The translations under genes were made by a program, and so were the position numbers. From Megamerina dolium (lineage: Eukaryota > Arthropoda > Insecta > Diptera > Megamerinidae), in NCBI GenBank assembly GCA_963854835.1, contig OY978526.1, positions 23,280,334-23,344,333 on the forward strand: a stretch of DNA of 64,000 bases, written 5' to 3'. This document shows, piece by piece, positions 11,100 through 24,479 of this stretch. A model generated the notes under the pieces. The model was not told where the DNA came from. It searched no databases and worked only from the letters and a program-made list of their open reading frames with translations. The stretch's first letter is position 1. Every line of letters starts with the position of its first letter.

Positions 11100-14000
11100 A
11101 TTTATAAAAAATGTAGCCTGAAATGTTGCCTTTCCAACAAACAAATGTTTGACACAAAGGCATTAGTATTGCCCTATAAATGGACATCAACACCAGCTAG
11201 CAACAAAAAATAGCAGAAACTTTTTAAATTACCCAATATTCAAATAATTTGTTTCTGTTTTCTACTATACTACATACAATAACATACTTGCTATTAATTA
11301 ATTCACATCCTCGAAAAGTATTTTCGACACATTGAACCGCATCTTCAGACATTCTACTTACCACTTAAATATTATGTACGTACGTACATAAATATAGCAA
11401 TTTAAATGAAATCTTAATAACCGATAAATCGCCTTTGTACTAAACATTTAACATTTAATTTAGTGCTTCCGCATGTGAAACTTTTAGAAAACTTTTGCTC
11501 ACAGATCACCCACCACTCTCCTTCTTTCATCTTCATAATGTTCTTAATGTAATCAAAGTAAGCATTAAAAAGGTAAACCCCCCCGCCACACACAACCGGC
11601 ACAACATGACTGAGAAAGTGTTCAATTGGAATGGAATTTAATCGTTTGTATTGGATCCATCATAAGGTTCTACTAGTAGAACATATGATTCAACACATCA
11701 GTCTGGTAATTCTCAAAGTACAATACTAACATACACGCATACTTACGTACACAGAACATCTTCAGTAATTGGCAATAAAATGCGATTTGTCACATTTACT
11801 CTCTCGTAATACTAATAATAATAATAATCGTATATGGCGTCAAGAAAGTTTCTTGCCAATTGTACACACACATGTGTCTGCATGTGTGGGAGAAGAATCA
11901 TCAAGAAAACTTCATCAAAATCCATTAAATTCATAAATCACGCACAACAACGAAATCTAACTAAGATGTGATGGCGAGGGGGTGGGGAGAAAGGTCAAAA
12001 ATAAATAAAATAGCATTCGAAGAGGACTCATAGCATAGTGTGTAGCAAGCAAGCAAGTCATCGAACACATATGTGAACAATATGAGTACATACTATTAGG
12101 CGCTCCACCACCATCATCGTCTTGACTGTTTGATAACTTCATGACGACGGCCGGCAACAACAGCCAATAGCCAACAAATGCGCCAAAATTTCAAGTCAAT
12201 TTGTGCTCAATGAATATGAATCCATTTATGATGATGACGATGACGACGTCGATGGTGTATGTGTTGGGGTATTGATACTTGGCTTCTTCGATTTACTTAT
12301 CGAACAGTCGGTCATTGGCAATTGTGGTTCTCCTTATGATGTTAGTAGTCGATGATGGTGGTGATGTTGATTTTGTTAAGTGTTGTTGCAAATGCATTGT
12401 GAGGCACTTATGGCAGCTTCATTTCTTATGCTTTGTGAGTGAGCTTATTCGCTTTTGTACTTGTGCTTTTATTGTCCTTCTTCCAGACCGGAACAATCAA
12501 AGTTTATATGTGCGCACATATATATTTGTCTCGATTCAAATGAATATAACGGTCGAAGCATGGATGCATCACTGCGTTTTATAGCTTAAACGACTACAAC
12601 AGCACTGGTCACAACAATTGTTGTCCCTTCTCATTCATATAATGTAGTACGAGTGTGAGTTGGCTCGTATGTATATTTCTTTTTCATCGCTCTATTCTTA
12701 TTCAATAAGATGAACGAATGAAACAATCTTCCAAGTCAGCAAAAATTTACAATATACGAGTAAACAAAGCAATACTGATATACTCGTATGTATGTGTGTG
12801 GTATATGCACATGTGTATATAATACATTTACCCATTCCTACTGTCAATCCAGTATGTTGCTCCAGGACACAGACAATGGCGCCCTTCCGGCCGATATTTA
12901 TGTGACGCTATGCAAGTTTTTTTGTTTTTCTTTTTTTTTTACTGTTGTTTCGATTATTGTTCTTACTATAGTTGGAAGTAGCATTTCAGACGATTTCTTT
13001 CGTTTGTTCATTCATCGTTTCGTTATATATCTAAAATGCATGCTGGCCGAACACATACGAGCAGCCAATACGTAATTTAACAATACTATTGTTACTCTCT
13101 TCCGATTGCTATCATTGATGTTCCTGCTAATGCTGTCCGCCCATATGAACACTAACTATATGTAGTATTTACGATTTCCTTTTCAATGGCAAAAATTGAA
13201 CACAAAATAGACATCTCCTCAGCCCCGCCACGTCGCCGACGGTGACAAACAATACACACACACACACACACACACACAGAACGTCCTATAACATCAACAA
13301 TAGCAACAACAGTAACAACAAGACTAAATGGCTGATAAGTATATTGCTGATGTTGCAACAAAACCGATAATAGCAGGGAGGTCAGTGACAGCTAAAATTA
13401 AATCGAATGATGTAGGAACATTCTTTCACATTTATTTAATTCATATTTTGCCTTTAGTTGAAATCTGTTTTTTATGTTTCATTATGTTTTATTGCAATTG
13501 TGAGCAGTGGCGTAGCCAGGGGAAGGAATCATAGTATAGACTACTAAATAAATGATTTCTTTAATTTGTGTTAAACGGAGATTTGTCATTCCCAGTTGAC
13601 ACATCTCCACCATTTCTTATGTTTGGCTTGATATCAACAAATTTAACGTCCACGCCAAATTTCAGCACTATAGCTCATACATTTCTTTATTCAAAATATG
13701 ATGAGGAAGAGGACCTCAGATATGTTATGTGAGTAAGTTATAAATAGATTCTGACATATTCTGTCATACAAATAGTATTTATATATTCATTTTTTTTAAT
13801 TCAATATAAATTTCAGAAATTTATTGTATATGCCACTTTTTAGATTTTGTAAACGACTAATTTATCGCGACCATAACGCCCCATCCGCTATCATACTTTA
13901 TATTGAATCTAAAGATGATCCTCTTGGAAGACATTGATTTAACTTATATTGGACATTTTCAAAATAAATAATTTAAACAAAATTTTTGTCACGTCCGAAT

Positions 14001-14800
14001 CGCTTAATATTGGGTAATACCTTTAATTCAAACAATTGACTCTGTTTAAGTTTTTGTTTAAGCATAAGACTCATCGAGTACTATAAAACAATAAAAATTT
14101 TGTATCACCTTTTTGCAATGCTTTTACATTATTTTCATACAAATGTCACGATCGTGACTTGGCAAGTGCCGATATGTGTAGGTAATGGAGGGTAACTCCA
14201 GTGAAAGAAATTATGTTGCATCAAGGCAAACAATTTTGTAATCATCAATGTATGAAAAGGAAAGCTATAATGGAAAACTATAACTGCTACTTCTACGATA
14301 TAAAAAATCTCTATTGATGGCTTTAATGCCACTTTTAGTCTAACAGGCGCAAGAAAAATCTTTAGTCTCATAATCTTTAGTCTCGCAAAGGTTCCCTCAT
14401 AATGAATTGATCTACTTCTCTGCAGTAGGAAACTGTATAGCTGTCATTGAATGTGACGACTTACGGAAGACGTAGCTCCAGCATCGAGTTTACTTCCTTC
14501 CGTTATGCTAGCATGCTAAAAAAAAAAAAAACAATTAATAAAATACTGAAGAACTGGCAAAACTACATGTCCGTCAATTGCAATACTGGTGTCCACCAAC
14601 TGCTTTATCGTGCAGAAAATAGAAAACTGCTAACAGATGTCCCGAATTAGCTGAGTCTATGGAGAGAACTCTTCTATAAATTCTTAATCGGCAACGGTGC
14701 CGGCCGAATACAATACAATTTACAAAAAAAAAACACCTTGTCTAAGCTATATCTTAAAAGTCTTGCATATAAAATCTTTTCAAATGTATTATATAAAAGA
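11100..14800. other. AT-rich intron sequence, no gene seen
   Basis: No exon or RNA gene recognised. It contains a CA run at 13254-13278, GATGAC-type trinucleotides around 12225-12260, and a transposon-end-like motif at 13505. ORFs here lack motifs. Confidence 0.55.
13254..13278. repeat. CA microsatellite
   Basis: Uninterrupted CA dinucleotide run of about 25 bp. Confidence 0.95.
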
Positions 14801-14804
14801 AAAA

Positions 14805-15480
14805 ATGAACACGCGAGCACTCAGTGCAGCATTCTCAGAGTTGGAATAAGAGTCCCGTGGAATAAGTCTTACTGTGAATGAAGGCAAGACGAAGTACCTA
14901 GTGTCAACAAACAAAGAGTCCTGGCGTCTTGGACAGCACATCACTGTCGATAGCTACGCTTTTCAAGTAGTAAAGGATTTTATCTATCTTGGAACCAGCA
15001 TTAAAATCAGTAATGACATCAGCCTGGAGATATTGCAAAAGATCACTCTTGGTAACAGGTGCTACTTTGGGCTAAGTAAGCAATTGAGAAGTCGGGCCTT
15101 CTCACGAGCAACGAAAACCACACTCTCCAAGTTTCTCATCATACGATTTAGAAGTCCTACGCAAAATTTTTCGACCTATTTGCGTTGGTGGCGAGTATCG
15201 ATTAAAATTCAGCGGTTGTGCTGGTTAGGTCATGTCGAGCGAATGGAAAAACACACCCCGGCTAAGAAGGTGTTATATTCAGAACCCGTTGATGGACGAC
15301 GCAGAAGAGGCAGACCTAACCGCTGGTGGAAAGATTAAATACTGGAGAACTTGTCAGGGCTTAGAATCTCTAACTAGTGCCAGCTAGCGTAGGAAAGAGT
15401 TGGCTGATGAAGCATGCTAGATTCTGCCTAAATCGATTTTCGGTTGTTATGGCCACATAAGTAAGTACGTAAGTAGTATA
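14805..15480 (+). mobile_element. Non-LTR retrotransposon, 3' end
   Basis: Plus-strand translation: VNEGKTKYLVSTNKESWRL, VVKDFIYLGTSIKISNDISL, RCYFGLSKQLRSRAFSRATK, then a deletion where the 'FERKxLRxIFGP' part should be, then CWLGHVERMEKHTPAKKVLY and GRRRRGRPNRWWKD. After the coding part comes a 3' flank of about 100 bp ending in a GTAAGTACGTAAGTA run (about 15460-15480), probably the element's simple-repeat tail. Same family as 9120-9365 and 10222-11095, opposite strand. 5'-truncated, with stops, and dead. Confidence 0.85.
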
Positions 15481-17639
15481 TACAAGAGTGGAGCATCGGG
15501 CAAATTGATCAATTTTGAAGACCGTAGATCAGATACAAGAGTTACTGATTGAAACTGATTGCCTCCCATATCTTGACTATAGAACTGCTTTTACTAGTAA
15601 AATAAAGAATTATTTCCGAGCTCATCCATTCGTTGGGGGAAATAATTATCTATACCAACTTTCAGCTTGATTACACTATTTTTATGGCAATTCAAAAACA
15701 TATTTGTGTCTAGCATCTAATGGTGTAATTAAATTTTAGTACTCATTAAACTCAATTACATTTGTATAGCTTATTTAATTTAACAAAAAATGATATATTT
15801 TAAATTAGAAATATTTCAATGGGAGATATATTGACACTCGCGCATAAATAAAATAAATCTTAAGTCGTTATTCTTAGCATACACTTATGTATGTATATGC
15901 CAAAGACTACACGAAAACGAAAACTCCTCAAATCAAAGCACATGACTGTAAATTGCATTTAAATGCCATCTCTTGTTTTATTACGATTTTCGACAAGAAT
16001 ATAACAACTACAGCCACCAAAAAAAGGAAAAAAAAAAGAACAATTTAAAAGCTCATTAAGTTCAAAAGTAGACAAGAAATAATGTTCGACCAACCCAAAC
16101 AGTTGATCCAAACCATGCTTTGTAATATTCGACAAACTCTTCATCTCTTCTTCCTCTCATCTTTAGCAATCACAATATTCCTTGTCACTCTTCTCTACTC
16201 ATACTCAGCAAATTAAGTATTTTAATTTATTGACTAAATTCCAATGACATTGTTTGATTTAAATAAATACACATACTATAACAGTGGTCCTATAAGTATT
16301 CATTGCTATTCTTAACTCCAACCTGTTATACTCATACATATACATATTTTTTTTTTCGCCATTCAACAAGAGAACGCAGCTACTTTAGTTAATGTCGACG
16401 TCCTTTTAAATAACACGCTACAACAACGGAAGTGAATGAACGTATACAATACGTTAGCTATTTATACACTGCCAGCCACCCTATTTGGTTGGCAACTTGC
16501 GCCCTCCTTTATTTCACGTACGTACAACTACATTATATTGGACATTGAATATGATTGTCGTATTTAAATGGTTGAACAACAGCAATGACAATGGTAAAAA
16601 ATAAAAAAAATAATAAATATAAAATAAAAGAAAAAACCAAAAAGAAAACATAAAAAACACAAAACACATCCATACATGGATGAGGGAAGCAAATGTCGCA
16701 TCGTTAAGTTAAAAGCTTTATGCAAATTTTTTCACATTTTTTTCAATTCATCCAGAAACGAATGGAAATTGAATCCGAAATTGAAATCAACAATACGAAT
16801 GAATATTGTCGAGAGAGTGAGGGTGAGATGTGCAAAAAACAAAAAAAAAAAAAACATTATGAGGACTAACTGTATAGGATACTACGAACGATGGGTATTG
16901 AGGGCGGCATAAAAATGAGTGCGGTAATAATCAAAGATGACAATTGTCAACATCAATAGTAATCGAGTAGCAAACGACCAGCATAGTATGGGGGTAGTCA
17001 AATAATATGAGCGAATGAGAAAATGAGTTGGAGAATGCTGTTTGTTGCATGGCATGGATAGGAGAGGAGAACGGGTGCAGAAGTACTGATTTGACAAGTC
17101 TATTTCAATGTACTCGAGACATTTCTCTCCAGAAATTGAATTGTTAACGATAACGATTACGATAATGATGATGGAAATGATGATAATGATGATGATGATG
17201 ATGATAATGATGATGATAATTATGATAATGATAGCATTGACAGCAGAAAGAGAATGGCGCGACCAATGGCGCATTACGAATGCATAGGTAAATATGAGAA
17301 TTATATATATAGCAGTGTAATCTATATATGTGCTTGTCTGTGTTGTATTGGGGATAAAGTAGTGAGACCTTGTTCAGCATCTTGCAACGTTGTACAGTGC
17401 GTTTAAGCCAAAAAAAAAAACTATCATTGAAATATGACTCACAGAAATGAGAAATGGAAGACTGTGGCGTGGGCCTAACAAAAAATGTTGTCCGTTTATT
17501 ATTCAAGCATATTATGGTATCCATATGAGCTATGCACGATTAGCGTACAATTTTTCAATTTCAATATGTGGCAACCCCGTATTTTATGAGGTGTTCTCCC
17601 AAACAATGAATCTAGCAAAAAGTTCGAAGTGTTGAAGAT
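15481..17639. other. AT-rich intron sequence, no gene seen
   Basis: Holds the GAT-rich microsatellite at 17139-17232; the long Ile- or His-rich ORFs opposite it (16882-17524) are products of that repeat, not genes. Confidence 0.6.
17139..17232. repeat. GAT/AAT trinucleotide microsatellite
   Basis: About 94 bp of GATGAT and GATAAT triplets with a few interruptions. Confidence 0.93.
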
Positions 17640-18480
17640 CGAATTAGGGGTAAATGACGCCGCATAGAGGGCAAAATTTAAAAAGATGGAAGAAATACCA
17701 ACAATGACCCAACAGCTGCTCGGGAGTCACCTCTAGAGGCATAAAAAGTATGACTAATCACCATTAATATTTTATAGCCAATATTTTTTCCCAACATAAT
17801 TACACTCTATCTTCATCGTTAAGGGAGCTCTCCTGCAGAATTGATGATTTTATAAATTTCATCCCCTCCACCACTAAGAGTCGACCCTAGAGACTCAAAA
17901 TACAAGATTGAATACCTTCAAGTTTTTCCCTCTAATATTTCTTCGGTCGCCCATACAAAATTGACGTTTTTATAAAATTCACTCTCACCGCTCTCAGAAT
18001 GCGTTTAGAGGGTGAAAATGTATGACTGACACTCATTCAATTTTTTATTCCAACTTTTCCTCTAAACTAATACCATATCGCCACACCGTAAGTGAGAGCC
18101 CGTACAAAATTATGTCAAAAACACACGAAAATTTACAAATATCCCCATAGCTGGGTCAAATGTTAGGCTCACCTAAGTTATTTTTAACTTTCCAATATTT
18201 TTCTCTAACAAACTTACCCTCTACCTCCGCCTCTTAAGGAGGCTGCCATACAAATTGTAGGAAATATCACCTAAAAATCTACAAATGTCCACATAGCTAT
18301 CCATAACACATAACAATCGACTAATAATCCCAAAGCTGCTCAAGAATATATCTTCTTGAAGACAAATTTAAGACAGACCGCCAAACAATTTCTTCCAAAT
18401 GTACTCACCACGAACCTCTACCTATTAGAGGACTACCATACAAAATGTATAAAATTAGAAATTAGACGTAATTAAAAAAA
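17640..18480 (+). repeat. Tandem array, family 2 (about 150-165 bp unit), worn
   Basis: Recurring blocks in order: CGCCTCTAGAG-type, a TATGACTGAC-CCCATT block, TTTTTCC-CAACATTTC, CCTCTAC-TCTTAAGG, GGCTCCCATACAAAATG and GAAAATC-ACAAATA-CCCC. Examples of the core are CGCCCATACAAAATTGACG at about 17949 and CTACCATACAAAATG at about 18433. Spacing is irregular because of indels. The retrotransposon tail at 18505 follows immediately. Confidence 0.75.
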
Positions 18481-18504
18481 ATGTATTATTATTTAAAGCT
18501 TTCA

Positions 18505-19210
18505 TATTTTAGGCGTAGGTCTATGCTTTAGAGGTATGTGCGAGAGAATGCATACGTAGGGGCACCCGGGGCACCACAATATACATCCTCTCGGACAGTC
18601 AGGCGGCTCTAAAGTCCCTGGCAAAATGCTCGTTTCAATGGAGGCTGGTTTGGGAATATTATAAACTATCTCAATGACCTGGCAGCAAAGAATCCTGTCA
18701 CCCTCATGTGGGTGCCGGGAGATGAGGACCACGAGGGAAACGAAATGGCTGACTCCCTTGCAAAGGAGGGTGCAAGCACGCCTTTCATTGGACCAGAGCC
18801 CTTCTGTGGGACTACAAACAGTTTCATAAACAACTTGATATGTGAAAGGTAGAAACAGGATCTACTCGACTCAAACGAGCATGCGGCAGTCGAAGGAACT
18901 TATTGATCCCGCACATGTTAGGGTGGACGGTGTTCTTAACCTCAGCAGAAATGACATAAAACTCTACTCAGAGCTGCTCACTGGGCACTGTAGACTCAAC
19001 TACTCAATTATGAAGAAAATAGGTGTGATAGAAAACGATACATGTCGACCCTGTCATGGGGGGGCAGTATACATCGGAACATATACTATGCAATTGCCCA
19101 GCGGTGGCAAGACGTAGACTTGGTTACCTAAGTAATGGAATCTTGACTCCAAACCACATAGGTAAAATCAAGCCCACAGCAATTATAAGATTTTGTAAAT
19201 ATTCTAGAAT
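18505..19210 (+). mobile_element. Non-LTR retrotransposon tail with RNase H domain
   Basis: Translating in shifting plus frames gives IYILSDSQAALKSL (third RNase H acidic motif), VTLMWVPGDEDHEGNEMAD with SLAKEGASTPFIGPEPFCG (C-terminal RNase H motif, where the usual His is Asp), then LLTGHCRLNY and GVIENDTCRPC. After a frameshift comes a stretch like the Cys/His-rich end, followed by LGYLSNGILTPNHIGKI. RNase H followed by a Cys-rich tail is found in R1/LOA/I-type non-LTR elements. Endonuclease and polymerase parts are absent (5'-truncated). Frameshifts make it inactive. Confidence 0.85.
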
Positions 19211-19214
19211 TATT

Positions 19215-21183
19215 TTACTTGGACAATAGGCGCACAAAAGATCTTTTAGGTCGCAGTGCACTAAATAGCCTGCATAAGTAATATAAGTAATATAAGTCGA
19301 TAAATCTTCTATTAATTTGGATTTTTTTAGGTAAAGCAAAAATCCTTCAGAGTTTATCCGCTAAATTTTGATGCATCGTACCTTGCGCCGCTGTACTACA
19401 TATATAGAATTTATTTTGTTCTTAACAACTCAAAAATAACTTAGTTTGGGTTTTTGGGAAATTTTGCGCCTTCGTAATAATGGTTCTATGAGAAAAGCGG
19501 AGAAAGATAGTCTAACAATCGCATCGCATATTTTGTTTGAATCTCACAATGTCCAATACTTTTTCCCCAATCAAATATATTCAATATCCGCTTTTAAAAA
19601 ATTGATGGAACTTTGTCCTTGTTTGTGTCAGTAGTATTTATGTACCCTTTTTACTTTTGAAAACAACCTCATTGAGAATAAAGGTCTATCCGTCGCATCC
19701 GTCAGAACGGCATATCATAGAATTTTCATTGCTAAGTGCACTCATATAGTACTTATTCATATGTATGTGTATGCAATATATTGTAAATATTTATATTGCA
19801 TTTATATACAACAATATATATATACAATATGTATATACCCAGTTGGAAATGGATTAACCCACTAGGTAATGATATGTGTTCTTGGTATTATTTTATTATC
19901 ATGGAAATGCTTAAAAGGGATAGTCTAAATGCTGTATATGAAAAGATGCAGCAAGTACTGCATAATGTCAACCAACAAATTCCAACTCGTTTTATCCGCT
20001 AGCACAAGTAAGTACAACTACGTGTATGTGGAAGCATTGAGTGCAATTGAGAGCTTTACGTCGACTTCCATTCATACTACATATTTATCGTTGCAAGTTG
20101 AGCATGTTGATAAGATAAGCTTCGAAAAGTTGAATAACAGCAGTAACTAACATTTGTAGCAGCAGCAGCCGCAGCAGCAGCAGTAACAACGTATGTACTT
20201 ACACTTACAATTCGCGAAACATTTGCTCTAACTATTTTCACTTATTCCACTACACACACAATTCTTACCCTACCACACATAGTCGCATACATGAAACAGG
20301 TAGCAGCAGTGGAGCAAGATGTAATGTGTGTGTGTGCATAATGAAAAACGAAAAACTTATTAAATCTCAAATGTGCAACTCCTTAAGTGGTAGATTAACT
20401 AGTTTTACCAACACACACACATACACACACACACATACTTATACATAGATACATAACAAAACAAGGAAGAAGTGAACTCCAACTGTGGCATTAAATGTTG
20501 CAACTGCTTAACACTTAATCCGGCAAGTTAATGTAGGTGCACTGATACGAGCGAACATACATATGTTTGTACTCGTACATACAATACATCTACACAACAA
20601 TCCTTATACTCTTTATGCATGTGTGGGAATTTAGTACAAATATTGCGTTGATTATTTAGCTTAATGTGGCATTACAAGTATGTATTTCAACATACACATA
20701 TATATATATTACCCATGCTTACTATACAAATGTAGGTACTTGTATATATAGTGTAGGTAGTAGCCAAGGGTTAAGTGCTCTCATTTAACAGTGAACGAAT
20801 ACAGATTTCTAGAGCAGACAACAATTGCTAAAATCTGTTTGTGCTTATTTCGAGTTAATTAAGTATTATATACTATACTTGGTCTCCTCCACATTCGTAT
20901 ATTTGTATCACATTATTTTATTGATTTCTATCTATTGCTTATACATATATGGTAGTTCAAATGTTTTGTTAGCCTAATTTGTAATATGAAATAACTTTTT
21001 ATTTCTGCTAATTTCCAAAACATTGCAAACCCCATCAATAAAATTTAATTGAAGCAAAGCTTGTAGAATTGAGAAAAGAAAATTACATTTAATTTGAATA
21101 TGCTTGTATTGCTTATATACATTATCTATGGAATAGTACACGATTATTCGATTTTGATATTTGGATCCATCTATTTTAAGGTG
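19215..21183. other. AT-rich intron sequence, no gene seen
   Basis: No recognised gene. It holds a CAG run near 20159-20185 and CA/TA-rich stretches at about 20410-20440 and 20690-20710. Confidence 0.55.
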
Positions 21184-21540
21184 TGGGTGCCGTAGCTTGG
21201 TGATTAGGGCGTTGGCCTTCTGATCTGTAGGTCGTGGATTCAATTCCCGGCTGAAGCACAATTTTAATATCGAAAACATTTTTCTTTCTAACGGTACCCA
21301 GCTCTCCGCAAGCAATTGGAAATTCTTTCGACAGTAACAATTTGCCATGAGAAAGCTTCTAAAAGAACTCTGTGATAAAGCTCGGAAAAAGTGACGTCAC
21401 AAGGGTTCTGCCGTTCGAAACCGGCTAAAATTAGCAGGTTCCTTCTAATGCTGTCCAAAATTTAACATGCACAACAATACTAGAAGAGAAGCTCGGCCAA
21501 ATGCAAGTTCTGGGTCTATAAGTGTCACATATTTATTTAT
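21184..21540 (+). repeat. tRNA-derived SINE, near full length
   Basis: Starts with GGTGCCGTAGCTTGGTGATT (A-box region, one of the more worn), then GTTGGCCTTCTGATCTGTAG, GTCGTGGATTCAATTCCCGG (B box), ATATCGAAAACATTTTTC, ACGGTACCCAGCTCTCCGCA, GACAGTAACAATTTGCCATG, AAGCTTCTAAAAGAACTCTG, GTGACGTCACAAGGGTTCTG, GTTCGAAACCGGCTAAAATT, CCTTCTAATGCTGTCCAAAA, AGAAGAGAAGCTCGGCCAAA and AAGTGTCACATATTTATTT. About 355 bp: a tRNA-like head, a unique body and an AT-rich tail. The reading frame on the other strand (20974-21348) is a shadow. Confidence 0.88.
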
Positions 21541-21839
21541 TTAGATATTTATTTTCTTTCTGCTTCGCGATGTTCCGCAAAAAAAAAAATGGCAGTAAAC
21601 AAAAAATAATTCCATAATTGACCAACAACCGTTCTCTGGAATGGTAAAATATACCCGCGCCTATAAATTTTTTCCGTCCAACATTTTTCCCGGTAGGACA
21701 TAACGCTCTTATCAAATATGTTTCTACCCCACACCGGTTGCCCTTAGCAGAGCAAACTGTAAGACTGGTCTCCATTCGTTTGTCTAACCCAACGTCTTTC
21801 GCATACACACCTAATTCCTATTTTGACCCTTTAGGTCAA
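21541..21839. other. Intron sequence between SINE and tandem array, unrecognised
   Basis: Contains an A11 run and no motif I know; two overlapping minus-strand ORFs are not supported. Confidence 0.5.
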
Positions 21840-22345
21840 ACCCTACGATATAAATTGAGGTTAAAAATAACAAAAAATCTACAAATTATCCTATAGCTAA
21901 CTAGGAATTGTAATTCCCATCCCCAACATCTCTCCGAAATTATGTATCACTTTTCCCTACTCTTTAAAGAGGCTCCCATACAAAATTTTGCGTTTTCTTG
22001 AATTTTATAAGTATATGACTGAAGACAGGCATATCTACTTTCTATTTTTATCCCTTAGGAAGACTCTCCCACAAAATCAACCTGAAATCATCAAAAAATT
22101 ATCTCACAATTGTCCATGAGGTACATCTATGAGGGCCAATTACTAGGTAGAGCTCAATAATTATTTTCTCCGCTTCATTCTTTTCGGAAGCTTTCCTACA
22201 TATTTGACATCTGTTTTTACAGCTGGCTTCCTACACTGGCAGAGTGTCCTTAAAGATGTAAAATATTGTATGATGACCTCCTCTCCATCACCATCATGGG
22301 GGCACCCACAATCGGAAAAAGTACCTATAAAAGAGTTTAATAACA
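21840..22345 (+). repeat. Tandem array, family 2, about three worn units
   Basis: Clear unit core GGCTCCCATACAAAATTTTG at 21971, preceded by CCCTACTCTTTAAAGA. Flanking partial units carry AAATCTACAAATTATCC and CCTTAGGAAGACTCTCCCAC. A near-complete SINE lies 300 bp upstream. Confidence 0.72.
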
Positions 22346-23770
22346 TTCGAAAATTTGAGTCATCCTGTTAGTATTTTGTTTTTCTTCTCCTAGATATTCC
22401 TTGCTGCTGACACTGGCTATGCGAAGTAAGTATTGTTTTGCGACCTCTTTGGGCCAAACTGACAAGTTTTGGAATGAAAGATGAATGCTTGCTCGAAAAC
22501 CTAAAGTTAGAACTGTTCAGCTCATTCTCGTAGCTGTCTGCCAGTTTTTGATAGTCTAGCCTGGTTTTCGGTTTTTTGGAGTCTTCCAAAAGTCTCAGTT
22601 CAATTTGAATAATCACATCGCATTTAAAATGTGTTTAAGACTTCAGGGGACTCCATTTCTCAATAGTAGAACCCTTTACGAAAAAAACCTTATGTTACTA
22701 TACTCCTATACTCCTATGTACTCCCATATTCGACATGCCAAAACGTTTTACTTACCTAGATTGATTGTAGAGCGGGAACCAGTCACCTCGTCATTACTTA
22801 CCTAAAGCAGCACTTATTAACCAGAGTTATAGTACACTGTGGTATATCAAATTTATACAAGCGGTGTAATTATGTCATTTGAAAATTTTCCATTATCACA
22901 TTTTATCCTTAGTAGTGGTAGCCTCTGAGCTCTCACTCCATATTATTTCAATTACAAAACAATATTTTACTTATACACTTTGCTTACAGTCAACTCTTCT
23001 GAGTTGAGTTTGTACACAAATTGTTGATGCAGCAGCTTAGGATCAAAACTTTTTGTGCATACACAAAAACATTATTTGCATTCTGTATTGCGAGCGCAAT
23101 CATATATGTACAGGTTGACTCGCAAATTTACTACGAGGAGGACGATTTTAAGAGTACCCAATTTATGATGTATATAAAATACCGGCTTTTACGCCTGCAT
23201 ACGATTATTATAAGTTTGTTACAGATGTAGAAATGGGAGAATGTTTACTCCAAAAATTCCTTTTGCATACATATGGGTATGTATGGTTATATTCAAGTGC
23301 AAATTTCAGTTGGTACAATTGATTGTACTGTGTAATTTTAATTGTAGCAACCCTTTGCCAACAACTACTCCCTTCGCATCCGCTATCAATTATACAATCA
23401 TACATTTGGTTTTACTTTGGTTTTGATTATTTTTAATATCCCTAATCCAAGTTGTTGTTGGATTTCAATTTAATTGCAAAATGTCTCATAAAGTGCATTT
23501 AAAAGACTTGAAGCATTTGTGCTCGCGCTTAAGTATGTATATGAGCATATAAGTATGTATGACCCATGTATGTAGTATTAGCGAGCATGTGCGATGGCAT
23601 ATGTGCTACATGCGTATATACAATATTTATAAACAAAAGGATATGTATATGCATATGTGTGAGATTGTGTGTATGTGTGTGTGTATATGCAGTGGCATAT
23701 GTATTTTGCACAAAGTTCAAATTAATGAAACTTTATGGCTCATAAAATTCGACGAAAATTACATAATTTT

Positions 23771-23884
23771 CATCATCATCATCATCATAATCGTCCTCCC
23801 CAACCAATCATAAGGCTAATGAAAATGGTAATAATAATAATAATGACGATGATGATGATAATGATAATGGCAGCGATGATGATT
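23771..23884. repeat. CAT and AAT/GAT trinucleotide microsatellites
   Basis: CAT run at 23771-23788, then AATAAT and GATGAT runs at 23828-23884. The His- and Met/Ile-rich ORFs across it are repeat artefacts. Confidence 0.88.
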
Positions 23885-24205
23885 TTATTGTCGTTTCACA
23901 GTTTAATAATGTTGATGTTGCAGTTAATTTTACTATTGTAAATGTTGTTGTTATTGTTGTATATTTTACAACATTGTCAAATGGTTTATGTATTGTAGTA
24001 TATCCCTAGGTATGGACGTTTGTGTATACATATGTTAATTATAGTTTATCAATGATATGGAATTATTGATGGTGTTATTGATGTACGAGTACCTGCATTT
24101 ATGTTATATATTATACTCATACAGGGTAGTATGTGTTGATTTGTATATTTCCGCATGTAAAACTAACTAGGTCACATTGTTACTAATATATGACTACGGT
24201 ATGAT

Positions 24206-24270
24206 ATTTGATGATCACAATGATGATGATGATGATGATGATGATGAAGATGATGATAATGATGCTGATA
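24206..24270. repeat. GAT trinucleotide microsatellite
   Basis: GAT triplets, nearly pure between 24221 and 24246, with interruptions further on. Confidence 0.93.
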
Positions 24271-24479
24271 AGCTTATATTGCTGGACACGCATGTTGCAT
24301 GTAAATAATTATGCAATAAATGTGAAATGAATATTAAAATATACCAACATGATATACAAATTTGTAGATTTATCGTAACAAAGTACAAAAAGTTTAACTT
24401 CGGCAATAACGAAGCCTACGAGCCCCCTACACAATGACAGATATATATAGGTATAAATATATTTTCATTAAAAATGTTT

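Larger units (their letters stand above)
22346..24479. other. AT-rich intron sequence with microsatellites
   Basis: No gene recognised. GT/TATG repeats occur at about 23640-23690 and trinucleotide arrays at 23771-23788, 23828-23884 and 24206-24270. Confidence 0.55.

Noticed and set aside
12279..12584. 101-codon plus-strand ORF
   Set aside because: No recognisable domain, built partly on GATGATG and Cys-rich AT sequence, no splice or start context.
16882..17524. Two overlapping minus-strand ORFs of about 130 codons
   Set aside because: Ile- or His/Tyr-rich products of the GAT microsatellite at 17139-17232.
20974..21348. 124-codon minus-strand ORF
   Set aside because: Most of it is the reverse strand of the SINE at 21184; the same peptide pieces recur opposite other SINE copies.
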